Below are positions 47,821 through 61,919 of a DNA stretch of 64,000 nucleotides, piece after piece. Location: positions 310,001 through 374,000 of the forward strand of contig JAVTVJ010000570.1 of the NCBI GenBank assembly GCA_034509425.1. Reading direction: 5' to 3'. The position numbers and the translations under genes were made by a program. Position 1 is the first letter of the stretch; the number at the start of each line of letters is the position of its first letter. The stretch is from Eopsaltria australis. Lineage: Eukaryota > Chordata > Aves > Passeriformes > Petroicidae. A model generated the notes under the pieces. The model was not told the origin of the DNA. It saw only the letters and a program-made list of their open reading frames with translations, and did not search any database.

Positions 47821-50800
47821 AACAGGTCACTTTAAAAAAGGCCATTTGCAAGTTTGTTCTTAGCAATCCCAATTCTCACCATTTGACTCAAGTTTGAGCC
47901 TGTCACTAAATATCTATACTAAACATTGACTGCAGTGAATGCACACAGTCTATGTTTGCCACTGCAGAGACTTTACCTCACAAACACTAAACTGGAGCAG
48001 AAGGAAAAGAGGAAAAAAAGTGGCCATTTTTATGCTGCTAAAACATTTCTCTTGGGGTCACACTATGAAAGATGCGACACTAGCCCAGGCTTTTCTCCTC
48101 TCTCACTCATGAGGTCGTGTTTCACAACATATCACATTTTTATTTGGGGTTTTTTTGTGGATTTTAAAGTATCATGTCAGTATGTTCCAATCTGCATTAC
48201 ATATTAATGTGACAATGCTATTGCATGAACCCTTAACGTGCTTAAAAAAGCACCCACATCACCCCACAGTCATTTCCAGCACCACATTAAATCCCAGGTA
48301 CTCTATGAAAGAAAACAAACTGATGTGGTCCACAAGAACTGCATATCCAACAGGACCCTGCTGTTCCTGCTGCATCTGCAAGTGTCCAAGGATACAGGAA
48401 AGGCAAGTCTTGCAGGCAGAGGTGATATCTGTTATGAGAGAGGTTAATATGAAGTGATAAGGAGAGGGAGGGCACGAACTCCAGAATGCACAAGCCCTTC
48501 CTCACATCCACTGACGTGAAACAGAACCAAACCGTGACACAGAAACAACAGCCAAGGCTTCCAAAACATCTCCACATCCAGCCTGTCCCTCTTCCCAAAC
48601 AGGAAAAGAAGTCCAAAGCACATCCCGAAGCATGCAATAAATCACACAGTGAATCATATTCCTTATGGAAACTGTCTGGCTGGAGTCACACCACTGGAAA
48701 TATGTGATAAAAGACAGAAAGAAACCTAAAAGATAACCTCAAAGAAAGAACACTCCCCCCACCCAAATTCTTGGAGTTAATACCAAGACAAGAAAATCCT
48801 GGAATCATCATGAAGTTACTAGATTTTTAGTAGATTTTTCCCATAAACAAACTTTTCCCTGGATTATAAAGTTGTTTATTGCTATTAACTGACACTTGAC
48901 CTAGCTTTATATTCACTGGGTTTTTTTCAAGTTTTAAGTGAGGTTTCTATTCCTGAAACCTTGCCTGTCTTCTCCAAATAAATCAGTTTAAATTGAAAAA
49001 ATTCTTCCCCATACAAACCCTTCTTGCAGCCTGTTTGAAAAAAGTTTGTACTTTCTGAAAAATGAAACAAACAAAAATCCACCCGAACAAACAAAAACCC
49101 CCCTCAAAACACCACAGGAAAATTACTTTCCTTTAAAGTATTATCCAGGTTACTGAAAAACTTTGACCACTTCCAGCTACAATTAAAAGCATAGTGCATT
49201 ACTCAAAATTCTAGAGCTAGAAGTTTCATCCTGCAACACAATGAGGAGACAGTAACAGGTTTTTTAAAGTAAAATCAATTATTTTTTCCTGGAGTTCCAA
49301 GCTGACTTAGGTAGCAGTCAAAGACAGCAGGTGAGATTAAGCACATTTACCTTCATAAAGTCATGACAGAGATAGATGTAGTTGATGTGTTTGTTACCTG
49401 GGGTCATTTTGCTTGTTTTTTAAACTTTATTTGAATTGCAAAGAAATGTTAGCTAGAGCTGGTTTGCCCCTGGGAATGGTGTGTGCACTTGGGTTCTCCC
49501 CAGGAACATCCAGTGGCATAAAAAGATTAACCCTGGTGCTTTGAATCACAGAGTAAAAGGAGCCAATTCCAATCAACGAACACCAAAAGCATTGCAGATG
49601 TGCAGACCTAGGAGAGAAATCTTCTCCAACAAAGACTTCATCCCTGACTGCAACTGCCCTCTCTGATAGGATTCTAGCATGGGTCAAACCGTGCAGGAAG
49701 AGAGCTGGGCGCACGAACAGAACGGAGGTCACCAGGAAAGGGGGGAAGGAGAAGTGCTCCTCCCACCCTCTTCAGGCTTCTTCCTCTGCAGCCACACCAC
49801 TGGGCTCCAGTCAGAGCAGGAATGCCTGGGGCATGTGCTTCCAAAGGCAAGTAATCCATAACCTGGGAGATGGGAAAAATCAAGCACAAATCCAAATAAT
49901 CCTTTAGAACATCTAAGTTTTAATTTCAATTAGACTACCTTGGAAGAGGCAAAATAAATAAAACCTATGACTTAGATCTAGAATAAAGTTTATCTAGGTT
50001 ACCTGTGGCTACAATGCCTATCAAAGACTAAAACATTCTTCCTAAACTTGTTCTCACCATCAGCTTAAAGCACGGTCTCGCCAAGGTTTAGCTTTCTGGC
50101 ACTCTATTGAAAGCATAACCACATAAGACCTGACTGAGAACCAGCTTTAGGTTTGGCAGGGAGACCACCTGGCATCAAAGCTATGCTTAAGGCCATATCC
50201 ATGAATTTTAGTGAAAAAGCAAGAAGCTGCAGGTTTTGGGGGTTTTGAAAATGCTTTTGGCAGCTAAATTATTCTGATATTCCATGCATGCTTCAGTACA
50301 GGGACAGTGTGCAGGGGAGATGCTTAAATCTAAGCCTCATGAGTTACCTCTGAGCCAAACCACCAGTGTGGTGCTCAGGCCAGCCCTGACAGAAAGGAGG
50401 ATTTGTTTGTGCAGGCTCACCTCATGGCACAGCCACAGAGCTTTCCATACCCATGCTAAACCTTTCCTCCACGGCAGTCCACAGTGGAGGGCAGATGGAT
50501 TAAGCTGACCGTCTCCAGCTGCACTGTCCCAAAGTGCCACATCCAGAATGATTTGTTCAGCAATTGCTGCTGTGAGCCATTACAGTACCAAACACTGGAC
50601 ACAGCAGAGATCTCTAAGCTTGTGCTATTACTCCTGCTCGGATGCACAAAGAGTGTAAGGAATGGAAAGTAAACTTGCCACCAACACAAATAGGTTGCTG
50701 CAGACAGCAGAGGCTGTGTATGGAATTGAGTGAGAAGTATGCTGGAATAACTGGAAGAGAGGAAAAATCCCCTAGAGCTCCAAGAAGATGAACACAGCCA

Positions 50801-53800
50801 CCAGATATTAATCCATAAAATGCACAGTATTCCCCAGGAGGTGATAAACCTTTGACTTTAAACAAAGTATGCACTGCTTGGATGGGAAAGGGGAACTTGG
50901 GCACACAGAATTCCCACTTCACTGGTACAAATGGATGGTGCCTGGGCATGAAGGTCCAAATCCTGCTGCACAGTCTGAAGTACAGTAATGTCCTGTATGC
51001 TGGGCTGCCGTGGATTTTTGATGTGTTTGAGGTAAACTTCAAGTTAATAGTGCCTTCCAGCACAGGTCTGTAGAGTCAGGTATGAGCCAGCCCCAGCGTG
51101 ATGATTGCTCACAGTCTCAGCACAGCATCCTTGTTCTTACACAGCACAATGGGGACGCTCATTACACGAGCGCCTTCCTCGGGGCTGTTCACTCAATCAA
51201 GGAGTAATTATTTAACCACAATCCCATCTCCTTTGCATTCCCGTTAAAGAAAATCTTATGCAAAAAGGTAAGAGCTTGGCTATGAGTCCTTGGCCCAAAC
51301 ATCCTCCTGCCAGTGCCATACTGCTTGCCAAGCCCTCACTGTTTGTACTTCAGAAGTTTGCAGCATACAGACTGTGCCAAATCCAAAGAACTTTGTCATT
51401 AAAAGAAAAAACTAACAGTAGCAAGGGCTCTCCATGCTTTGCTAATCTCGTCAAACTGTACAGACAATTATAATTAATAAAAGTATTCTTAGGAAGCTTA
51501 ATGACAACTTTAGAGCCAGAGCTACTCTGCTTCAGGTGGAGTGGTATGAAGAAAGCAGCAGGGAAGAAACACTCTCTTGCTGTACCTTTAGCCCCTCACA
51601 AACAAGAAAAGGACTCCCCAGGGAAACTGCCCTACTCCAGATAGCAATTTAAGTAGTACAGATCTGCCCAGGAACATCAGCTTCTCTCTCTGCCTGCCCA
51701 TGAAAATACCTTTACTACCAGCACCAGAGCTCGTAACCACAGAAAAAGCATTATCCTTTTCTGCATGAGCTACTTAAAAGCATTTGAGGTCTTTCTTCCA
51801 AAAGGAATAATCAGACGAAGTTCACCAGCTACAAGTAGAACATCTGAAAAAACACTCACCCTGTCCCAACTCAGCAAAGATAGAGATGTGCAGTAAAATG
51901 GCCTGCTGCACTACAATTGACACCCACTACTGTATGTAACACCTTTGACTTTAAGCAGTGGCTTCCAGTCAGGGCAATGAATAGTCTAGGTAAGTACCTT
52001 TTAAGATGTCTAGCTTGAAAAAATCACAGTCATGTCTAAAACTCTTTTGGTGAACAACTGACATCAAGTGAAAGATTTACTGACTTAGAACTCATATTTC
52101 TTTTTAGGGGTAAATGACCACAGAGGACCAGACTAAGAATTTAAATATGGGTGCCTTCTTTTAGTATTTTTAAGGCATGGTCAAATCCCCCTGAGGCCTT
52201 TCACAGGCTGTATATCCATCCAGCAAGGCTAAAGGCAATTCCCATGGTACTCCACCCAAGCCTTGCGTTTTTCAGACATTCAAATTCATTCAGGTCTATC
52301 CACGAGAAAGCTTTTCTAAGGAGCAAGCTCCCTGCCTGAACCCAGCAATTAGATTGCCAGAGTTTCAGACACACAAACTTGCAAAATCCACCTCTAGACT
52401 ACCAATGCCCCAAGCAGGAATGGTGATGCATCCACCATGGCAGAAGCATTTGGAACTTCAGAGAGCAGCCTGGAGGTAACAGTGCCATCAGGTTTGCTGA
52501 GATAGGCATCTTCTGATTGTCTCACAACAATTAAGAAAACCTTAAAGTTAAATAATTATGAAGGAGAAGAGCAACTCTGGGCAACCTTTTATGATTCACA
52601 GGTTTCAACTCAACCATAAAGAACAAGAGATTAAGCCTCCTGGAAGGTCTGGTAATTTTGTTACCCTACTTATAATGTCATCATGATCAACTGTGATTTG
52701 ATTTTAATTTTTGAATCCAGAGGAGTTGCTTAATCTGCTATAAATACAGCTAAACTGTTTGGGGTTGACATCCTTACTGAGAGATAAATAAATCTGTGGC
52801 ATCATGTACAAGCAGTTCACTGAACACCCAGCATTACATACAACAATATCTTTGAGTTTTCTAAGAAAACTGACACCCTGAAAATAAATCTCAATTCAAC
52901 ACACACCATGTTCTAAGTTCCCAAGATAACACAGCAACAACGGTGCTCAAGGATTTGTCATGATGGAAAAGAAAGAAGTTAACATGAAATGTTTTAGGGA
53001 TTGTGAGGAACCATCAGGTGTAAACCTATCGCCTTGACAGCTCATCTCATCTTAGACTGGTGTCTCAAAATTTAGCTCTGTTGAAACCTCCACAGCAAAC
53101 CTAATCACACATAAAGAAAACCAGTACTGCTCGTGATAAAGCCTCAAGAGAAAAACCAGAAGGACAGGCATTTACACCAGAAGTTACAGAAAAAAATTTG
53201 GGTATATTTGCTAAAGACTTACTTTGAAAATGTCATCTTGTGCATGTCAACTACTGGCATCATCAACAAAAATAAATTCTTGCTTTTAACAGAAGTAACT
53301 GAAAAGACAGGCAACTTAAGACATCATTACACTTTCTCCTGGATTTTAACCACCACACTTTGCAATAAAAGCAGTGACAGAAAGAAAACATGATGAACTG
53401 ACAGCCAGTCTAGAAAAATGCAGCACTAGGTAATGGTTTCACCTTCACATCAAGTCAGTGCATGTTTAAAAAATTTCCAGTACCCTCCTGAAGGAATTCA
53501 ACTATCTGCTGCAGCCAACAGGCTCCCCTTTTTCAGTTTTCTTCTCTTACACCATCTTATGGGATGGATTTCTTCCCACACTTCTCCACTGAAGTTAGAG
53601 TTGCATACTGCCCATTTTTTCACTTCATACTAGGACACTTCACACAGAAGGATGAGAAATGCTCACCTAGGCACATGATCTCTTCTCTAGTAGCACAGTA
53701 GTGTTTCTTTTGGCCTTAACTATACTGCTCACACCTACACACTGCAGCAAATGTAATTTTTCAGATCTGTTCTTTGGCCAGATGCAATTTCATTTTCTTC

Positions 53801-55805
53801 CTAAGCCATACAACATGAGACCATCACCTCTGTCACACTCCCTCCAAATCACTGTTTGCTGAACTGTCTACAAGGACTTTGGCATCAGTACTAAGACTAT
53901 TTGTGCTGACCAGAACTGCCTAGGTGGACACTTTGCCTCTGGGACCATCAAACACAGCAGTCCACGGTCTGTGACTGGCCTTCTGGGCTCTGTAATAAAT
54001 CTCTTTATTACTGCGTGGATGGGACACTCTAAAAAAAGTGTACACTAAGTAAAAATAAGCTGTGTCTTTGGTTTTATATGCCAAAGCAAACAAGATTAGT
54101 ACTCCATAAAAAAAATAACCAAGTTATTTACCACTTTGGAATTTTACCAAGTATTTGATAGAACCAAGCTAAAGCTCAGGATTTTAGGATATTTTCATTA
54201 CAACTTGTTTTTGAATAATTCGGTCTCAAGACAGCAGAGTTTTGTGGAAAAAGGATGCAAGCTCCAATACCTTTTCTCTACTTTTAGAGTTAAAACTTCT
54301 TAATAATTCCATTCCACAACAGTGATCGAAACAAAATGAAGAAACAAGTATTTTGATAGCAAGGTCTTTGTGCTCAGAGTTTCATAACAATTTTGTGGCT
54401 GCAGAGATGCCGTGTCATTCCGGACAGAGTGTATCTCAAAATGGAAACCTATCCAGAAGGAATTCAGAGAATCATGTTCCCCCAATGAAATGAACACAGC
54501 TGGCACAGAAGCAGAGTGCACTCTACTGTAGCCCAGCCTTCCTTACTTCCATTGGTAAAATGGGGCTGAAGTCAACTGAAGCCCTCTGTGCACAAGGGAC
54601 CACAAGCTACCATGAAGAATGATGAGGAAAAGTCTTCTCCTAGGGGAAAATAAGAACAAACCAACCCCCAAGAGAGTCTGTCAGGGGAGGAGGGGAGGAA
54701 CAACAGGAAGGAGGAAGAAATTACTACGAATCTGGCATCTTTAATTCAGAAAAACATCAGAGCTCTTGCAAGTCCCACAAACTAAACAAGGAATCACACA
54801 GTTACTGTGGAAAAGGGGGAAGAGTCCAGCCAATTCTGTTTAGAGAAGGAAGTAAGGGGAATACCATGCCAAGCACAAGAGGAATTTAATTTGATGGAGA
54901 ATCTACATTTCAATTTAGCCATTGAACCACTGCAGGTCATGCCAAGGGACATTTTTTGTTCAGTGTTTGTTCTTTTTCCTGGCAATAAGAAAATAAGCTT
55001 TTCCCCTGCCCCTCACTAGGAAGATCCTATAATATTGAAAAGGCAGTTCACTGTTTGCATCAGCTCACTGCTGAATGACAGTGCCCATAACACAACCAGC
55101 TCACCACACTCCTGGGAGAGCTCCCACCAAAACCCCTGCCATGCTGCTGTGCTTCAGAAACAGTGGTTAAGATACTGCTGGTCGGTCCAAAAGATCCTCA
55201 GCTCAAGAAGGGAGAGGAAATGAAAAGCTGCGTGTTTAGCTCCCAGCTGAGTCTGGAAGTTGTGGAAGGTATACATACCACTTCACAAGGAAAGGGAACA
55301 GGAAGCCATGAAAGAAAAGAGTCATTATGTTGAAATGGTAACATTTTCGTGAGGTTACACAGGCCAAATGAGCATATCCCAGAAAAATGTGAATCAAAGC
55401 CTGCGTAAAGAAACAGAAAGCAGTGTAAGTCACAGCAGATAGGGGAAAAGGAAAAAAAAGGAAAAAAAAAACTTTAGAAGAACAAAAAGTATCAGATCAA
55501 AAAACATACAAACTAAGAAAAATTCTAAGAGCTGACGCACAAAAATTGAAGAATGCAATTACATTTGATATTAGTAACTAGATAATAACTCAGAAAGCAA
55601 AAATAGGTTTCTTTTCAAGGGCCTCTCCCACACAGGGTGCTGGCAAAAGGTAAATTCAAGATGGATTAAGTCAGGACTCACATAGCAGAAGAAGAGGGAA
55701 AAAAAGTTGACTAACTAAGAGTAAGCCACCATGTTCTCAACATTTATGAGGGGATTAAGTATTTAAGGGTTGAGCAGAAAACAGAAATATGTAATGGTCA
55801 CTGGA

Positions 55806-55905
55806 GAGACTATATGGGTGTATATACACATGTGCATGTTCATGAATGTATAAATACATGCTGTATATGTGGGTGTATAGATGGAAACACATACGTATAT
55901 GTGTA
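55806..55905. repeat. Degenerate TATG/TGTA-rich tract
   Basis: Imperfect mixture of TGTATA, ACATGT and GTGTATA units over about 100 bp. Confidence 0.7.
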
Positions 55906-57944
55906 AGTCCTGGCCCTGTTTAAAAGCAAAAGCATCCTGACAGAACCCAAGCTCTAAACTTGTCAGGTGGCAAACAAGAGTTTCCAATGGAGCACAAATC
56001 TCTTAGAGCCCTGGGAAGCCAAGCCAAGCCAACTTGAATGCACAGTGGCAAACAAAGAGCAATCAGCTTAAAAGCCTGAATCAATGGCTCCAGCCTTGGT
56101 TTCCAGTGGGTAAATCCATGTCATGAATATACTTCTTGCTGCTCTGCAGAAGACAAGCTTGAGGGGGTACATTCCATGCTTAAAACAAGCTAAGTCAGGG
56201 CTACCAGTGAGTACCCGAGTCCCTCATGGCAGCTCACATGTCAATTCAGAGAGCTGACTCAAAGAGCTCCATCAGCCACAAACCGACTGTACAACCAAGT
56301 AGAATGAACAAACGGAGCAGTAAACCACATCCAAACAATCTTCAGGCATTTCTGGTTCCCAGCTCTGGCTCACTGTGGGATCCTGACAGCCATTAAAAGA
56401 GTGAGTTTGAAAAGACAGTGACTGGGAAGACAAGAAAAAATCTCAGTACCTGCAAGCCTTTGGTGTTACTTGCCACAGAAATGCACTCATGTGAGAGCTC
56501 CACTACTTTCAGCAGATCCATGCTAATGTTCTCCAATTCCACTTTTATTGTGACTGAAGCCACTTCTTTTGGACAACAAGGGTAACAGCCAGTTGGACAG
56601 AACACAGAAGAAAGGAAAGGACAGCCTAGAAAATGTTTTACGTCTAAGCTTTTAAGAAGGCAGGTAATTTAAGGCCTGGCATGGAGCAAACGACCACCTA
56701 GAGTATATGAAGCAAACAGTATGATGGATTTCTGGTCTGCTTCAAACCAAACACAAAGAAAATAGGCAGCTTTTGAGTTCATTCCCTGACTTGGCCTCGA
56801 GTGAAGTATGAACAGTCACACAAACTACTCTAAGCAGCAGGCTTAGGGCAGCAGCTACAGGCAGAGGGACTGGGTCAAGCAGCCAGACATTGTAATCTTT
56901 TCTACACACACAGCTGGAAAAAGACACTTTGTCAATAGTCTTCAGACCACTGTTCTTCTGCTTTGTGTATTTAGGTTAAGGCTCCTTGGGACACTGACTA
57001 CTTGTACTTACAAAGCACTCACACCAATGGCAGCATTCAGCCTAACCCCAAAATGTCAGAAGACAAACAGCAAGGGTCTGGGGAAGCTGGCACATTTGTA
57101 CCTACAATGCATTTAGAGGATATCTCAGCCTCTTGAACTCAATATATTCTAGAAGCAAACACAAAATTTGGCAACTTTTTTCGTTAATATAAGTTTCTCT
57201 TCTGTCTAGAATAAGTCCATACATACCAGACCTTAAAACAGTCAACAATAAATTACTAACAGCACGAAGAAAAATAGCAACTCACAATAGAAGTGTTCAG
57301 ACAAATAATTTTCCACACTTCTTCCCATCCTCTCAGTTGCACTGAAAGACATGTCTTTATGTGTACTCAGGAGCATGCCATTTGAATCTTAAGCCTCTGA
57401 ACCTTACAAATTTTCAACATGAAGATATGGTCTATAATGAAAAGCTTTGAAATCAACTCATTCTTAAATACTTACAAATCCCTAGTGATAAACACCAAAT
57501 ATACAAACCAACACAATGTTATTTTCTCAAAAGTCACCACCTAATCTCACCCAACATTTCTAGTTTTTAAGGTGAATCTTCAGTTACGTGAATTATAAAT
57601 TTAAAAAAAACTGTTTCACAATCTTCACAAGATATTTTCTAGATGCACAAATAGTATTTACCGCTGTGAACCTATTAGAAGTTGCACCTTTCCCTGTACT
57701 TCCTATAATTTGTCATTAGACTTTATTTAGACAGCCTGTCAAAGACTTCTCCTCATACACACAGAAAATAACTCTTCTGTTATCTACTCCTACAAGCCTA
57801 GCATTACCAACCCAAGTGGAATGATCCTTCTCTGTTGTCAGACAGAACAGACATTAGAACTACAGTTTCTGTGATTTAAATGAAATGTCATTTTCATGTA
57901 CAACTAATGCAGAACTTTTCTTCTTAAAAATACTTTTAATCTCT

Positions 57945-58060
57945 TGACTCTACTTTCTTCTTTCCTTTTTCCTTTCTTTAACCGACATAGGTATATTCTT
58001 CTTTCTATTTTGTCCTGTCCTTTCTCTCTCTCCAGTTCTGTTCCTTACACACATCCTCCT
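57945..58060. repeat. Pyrimidine-rich tract
   Basis: Runs of CTTTC/TTCTTT on the plus strand, hence purine-rich on the presumed transcript (minus) strand. Confidence 0.7.
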
Positions 58061-58940
58061 TTTCTAGTATTTTCACTATGACAGAAGTTGACCTTTATAA
58101 CACACAGCTTTTGAAACTGGATAAACTGTTTGAAACTTCAGCTTGAGAAAGTGATAAGCCTGAGTATTTTTCCACTGTAGTGCAATTTAACTGCATTTTG
58201 AGTAAAAGCAGAAGGATCACAGCTCTGTCCCCAGACACAAGAAGATAGAACTGCATTTCAAGTTAACCATTTAAACTTAAATCAGAACAAAATGTGCAGA
58301 ATTTGGAATTTAAAGAATCCCATTTTACTGCTGTTGGAGAAGCTGAAGGATGTGGTTACATGTTGCTGGTTCAATTTCTTATCTACACCTTGTCCCAAAG
58401 CAGCTGATTGACTTAACACCCATCCCACTTCACCTCAAAGAAAGAGTAATGCTATTTTCTGCCAATAGACAGACTGCTCCAGCTGTGCTTTCATGTATAA
58501 CAATTGACATTTGAAAGGGAGAGACATTTCAAGGAGGAAGTTATGCTTGTATATTCTCATTTTGCCAACATAAATGATAAAAACAGGTAAATAAGTAATA
58601 AATAGCAAAGTAAGCATAAGGTATGACTGCATAGAAAAGCAGTACCACAAGCTGAGACAAATACTAAGCACTCAATAGAAATGCCTTAATTTGGTGGATA
58701 TAACCAAAGAAGATTTTTTATAAGTGTACTTAATAATGTAGTTAAGCAAAGATACATAAAAAAGCTACTACTGGATATCTACTCCAGTATCAGGCAGGTT
58801 CTAGGTCAGGAAAAAAGTATATTAAGTGATGTCTCTTTTTTCCTTAGGATCTCTAACATCTACCTTATCCTAACAGATTAATTTTCTTTTTTTATTTTTT
58901 TTTAACCAAAATGGAACTGGAGATCACATGTCAATTCTGA

Positions 58941-58975
58941 GGTGTGTGTGTATATGTATGTATGTATACATATAC
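58941..58975. repeat. (GT)n/(GTAT)n microsatellite
   Basis: GTGTGTGTGTATATGTATGT-type repeat, followed by partly complementary ATACATATAC. Confidence 0.9.
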
Positions 58976-60333
58976 TCAGCATGTACATACACAAAAACTT
59001 ATATGCTCAACATTCCTTCCAAGTTAATTCATGACAGAAATTCTTGGCTTTGAAATACTGAAAGACTTAAATCATCAATTGAGTCTTACATTTTTAAAAA
59101 TTATTCATCACACCATGAAAGCCATTTTTCTGTCAAAGTAGACAGCCACTTCAGGGGAAAGGGGGAAGGAAAATAAAATGAAAAAAAGTGGGAAAACCAC
59201 CATCAAAGGGCTTGGCAGCCCTTACAAATTTCCAAAACAACTGTATATCTCTAAGCTAAGTGACATTTGCTAAGTGTCACTGTATCCAGCGTTTTTCTGT
59301 GCCTGCCACTGAGCAGCACATTCAGAGATAGTCCCAAAGCCTTCTGAAAGGCCAAGACCTGAACCTTTACCATGAAGCAGTCCCCTCTTCCCACTCACCC
59401 ATCTCCCCTACTGCATTACCTCCTTATTGCTGACTTCAATAGTAGACAAAGTCAGTGACTGAAAAGAACATTCTGCCTATTTTAATGCTAAATCTTCAAA
59501 ATCCTCACCATGACTCAATTAGAAAGATTAGGTGATCGTTGGTTGAATCCTCAATACCCTGTAAGTAAAAGATTTAGTGTTAAACAGCAGCTGTATTTTC
59601 ACTTAGCTATGCAGATATTTCATGGCCACTTTGCCATACTGGCTTATGTCTGGGTGTTTGAATAAAAATAGCTAATGGGCTTGCTTGTTACACCATGAAA
59701 TAAAGTGCACAAAGCAATTGCCAGGACTGGTTTTGCCCATGAAAGGCAATGGTTATTAACAGCTTGTATTTGCAGAAGGCTGTCAGAGGAGCAGCGTGCT
59801 TGTGCTTCCTCCACAGCCTTCTATAGGTTTAACCATACGTGAGGCAACAGGGAAAAACACACCACACATTTCCTCATTTCACAACAGGTCACGCCTGCAG
59901 GAGAGCTGGTAAGTCATGCAAGCTTCAGTTGCAGAAAAATATTCAAATCCTGTAAATTTGAGGGGGTGGAAAGATGTGTGTCTCTTCATGGAAATACTAT
60001 CTTGGGATAATGTGCAATGACAGTAATAGTTAATAAGTATTTCATCACTTTTGTTTGCAGTCCTGAACAGTATCTCGGAGATTTGAACTTGTACTCCTGT
60101 TCTTTTTCACCCCTGTTTTTCTTGAAATAGTTAAACTTCTTTAAGTAATGTTTAGACAGGAAACAGGCAACAAATGGACTGCTCATACAATCATGTCTGG
60201 CTGGATAGGCTTATTTTTCAGGCATCTTCAAATAGGTCTGCTTGGAAATCACAGCAGACAGTGAAGTGAGCCACAATGAAGAAACAGGCTTTGTCACCTG
60301 GATGGTAACCACACATGGTTCCATATCTATGGT

Positions 60334-60374
60334 TATTAAAAGTGTGCCATTATATCTCTAACATTATGAATTAT
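60334..60374. repeat. Copy A of a dispersed 43-bp related pair
   Basis: TATTAAAAGTGTGCCATTAT followed by ATCTCTAACATTATGAATT. It resembles 61876-61919 at about four of five positions by eye. Confidence 0.65.
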
Positions 60375-61875
60375 CTAACAAGCAGAACAGAGGACTGAGA
60401 AGCTGACAGTGTGCCCACACTGTGTCAGCCATGAGAAGTCAGGGATTTTCACCAGCTGGACAAGAGACATCACTCCATCGACCAGGAAAATCAGACCTAT
60501 TCAGATAAAAAGTTACATGCAAGAAAAACCAAAAAAAGTGAGATAGCGAGAAATAAACAAGGTAGGAACAGAAAGTACAAGTACAAACAGCTCTCTTAGC
60601 TTTATTAGACTTTATTATAAGTCTCCTACTAGCCAGGAGAACAGGAAGTTTACCAGCTCTTATAAGGACGGTGCCCATCTGCCTTCAGCTGCCTTGCCTT
60701 CCTGAGATACAGGACTATGAACCTACAGACCAGTCCCTGAAGACTACCCTTCTTCAGTAAGGCCTCCTAACACCCACTGTGTCAAAGCTTGAGAGCTTTT
60801 AGGAAACTGAAATGATGTGGGAGTAGCCTGGGAGAAATGGGAAGAAGGTTCAGGGTCCTCTTGCTAGGAGAAGAGACTTGCCCTCAATGCAGAACTCTGA
60901 GCAGATGATGGGAAGAGACTTTCACAGCCTATCCCCATTTTGCAGCACACCTGCCTCACACACGAGGTCTTCTGGCAGGTGGAGGGAACCCTCCTAAAGT
61001 GGTGACACCATTTGCCTTCTGCTGATCTGGATTTGGTCTATTGCATATTTTGAAACTTATTAGAACTCAACAAGTCAACCCAATGCACTAAGATTACTGC
61101 TGTACTCCTTTGTTGGAATAGTTTTTCTTCTTGCTTGAAAACTGGCCAAAGTTTATGAATCTTTGTGGAAACCAAGCTGAAGTTTATTCTGTTTGTTCCC
61201 CAACTGTGCTTAGTAAGAGGCCTCTACCTAAACTCTCTTAGTTTGGAAAGGCAATTCTGAGTATGATGGTGTCACAAGAATACACGTAACACAGTTTCTT
61301 CCCTCTCCACCTCTCTTCCCTCCCAGTTTTCCAGAGTTCAAACAGACTCTCATGAAAGTCAGGGAGAGCAAAGCTGGAAAGCAAGAGAGAACACTGTGTC
61401 CAAAGCATGAATTTTCAAGTAGAGAGGTATGAAACCTCAACACCTGAACACTTGTAATAAAACACTTGTGGGAACTGGATAGATGATAGGTGCTATACGT
61501 ATTGCAGGTAGCATTAATAGAATGAGTGGAAAGTAATCCCATGCCTGTTCCTCAGGCAAACATTCTTGGTGATTTCAACCCACCTCTGACATTAAGGCTT
61601 GTTTCAGTAGCAAGACAGCTGAGACAAGCCCTGTGAAGCGTAGTTCAGACTATTTACATGTATTTGCAAGATGGTGTTTAGAAGCTGGGTGCCTGTCCTG
61701 CCTGATGGACTGCACAAACTTAGTGCAATATGAACTACGGAGAAAGACACACCCCTGCAAGGACCATCTTGCAGATAAAAACCCAAGTTCTGGCATGGGT
61801 TAGGGTTGAGTCTACAAAATCTGGGGTGAATGATTCTCACAGCTAGCAATCAAGAAGCAAAAACAACACTCAGGC

Positions 61876-61919
61876 TATTAAAAGTGTGGCATTTATATTG
61901 CCAACACTATGAACCATTC
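61876..61919. repeat. Copy B of a dispersed 43-bp related pair
   Basis: TATTAAAAGTGTGGCATTTA followed by TATTGCCAACACTATGAACC. It resembles 60334-60374 in the same orientation, 1.5 kb away; the flanks do not match. Confidence 0.65.
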
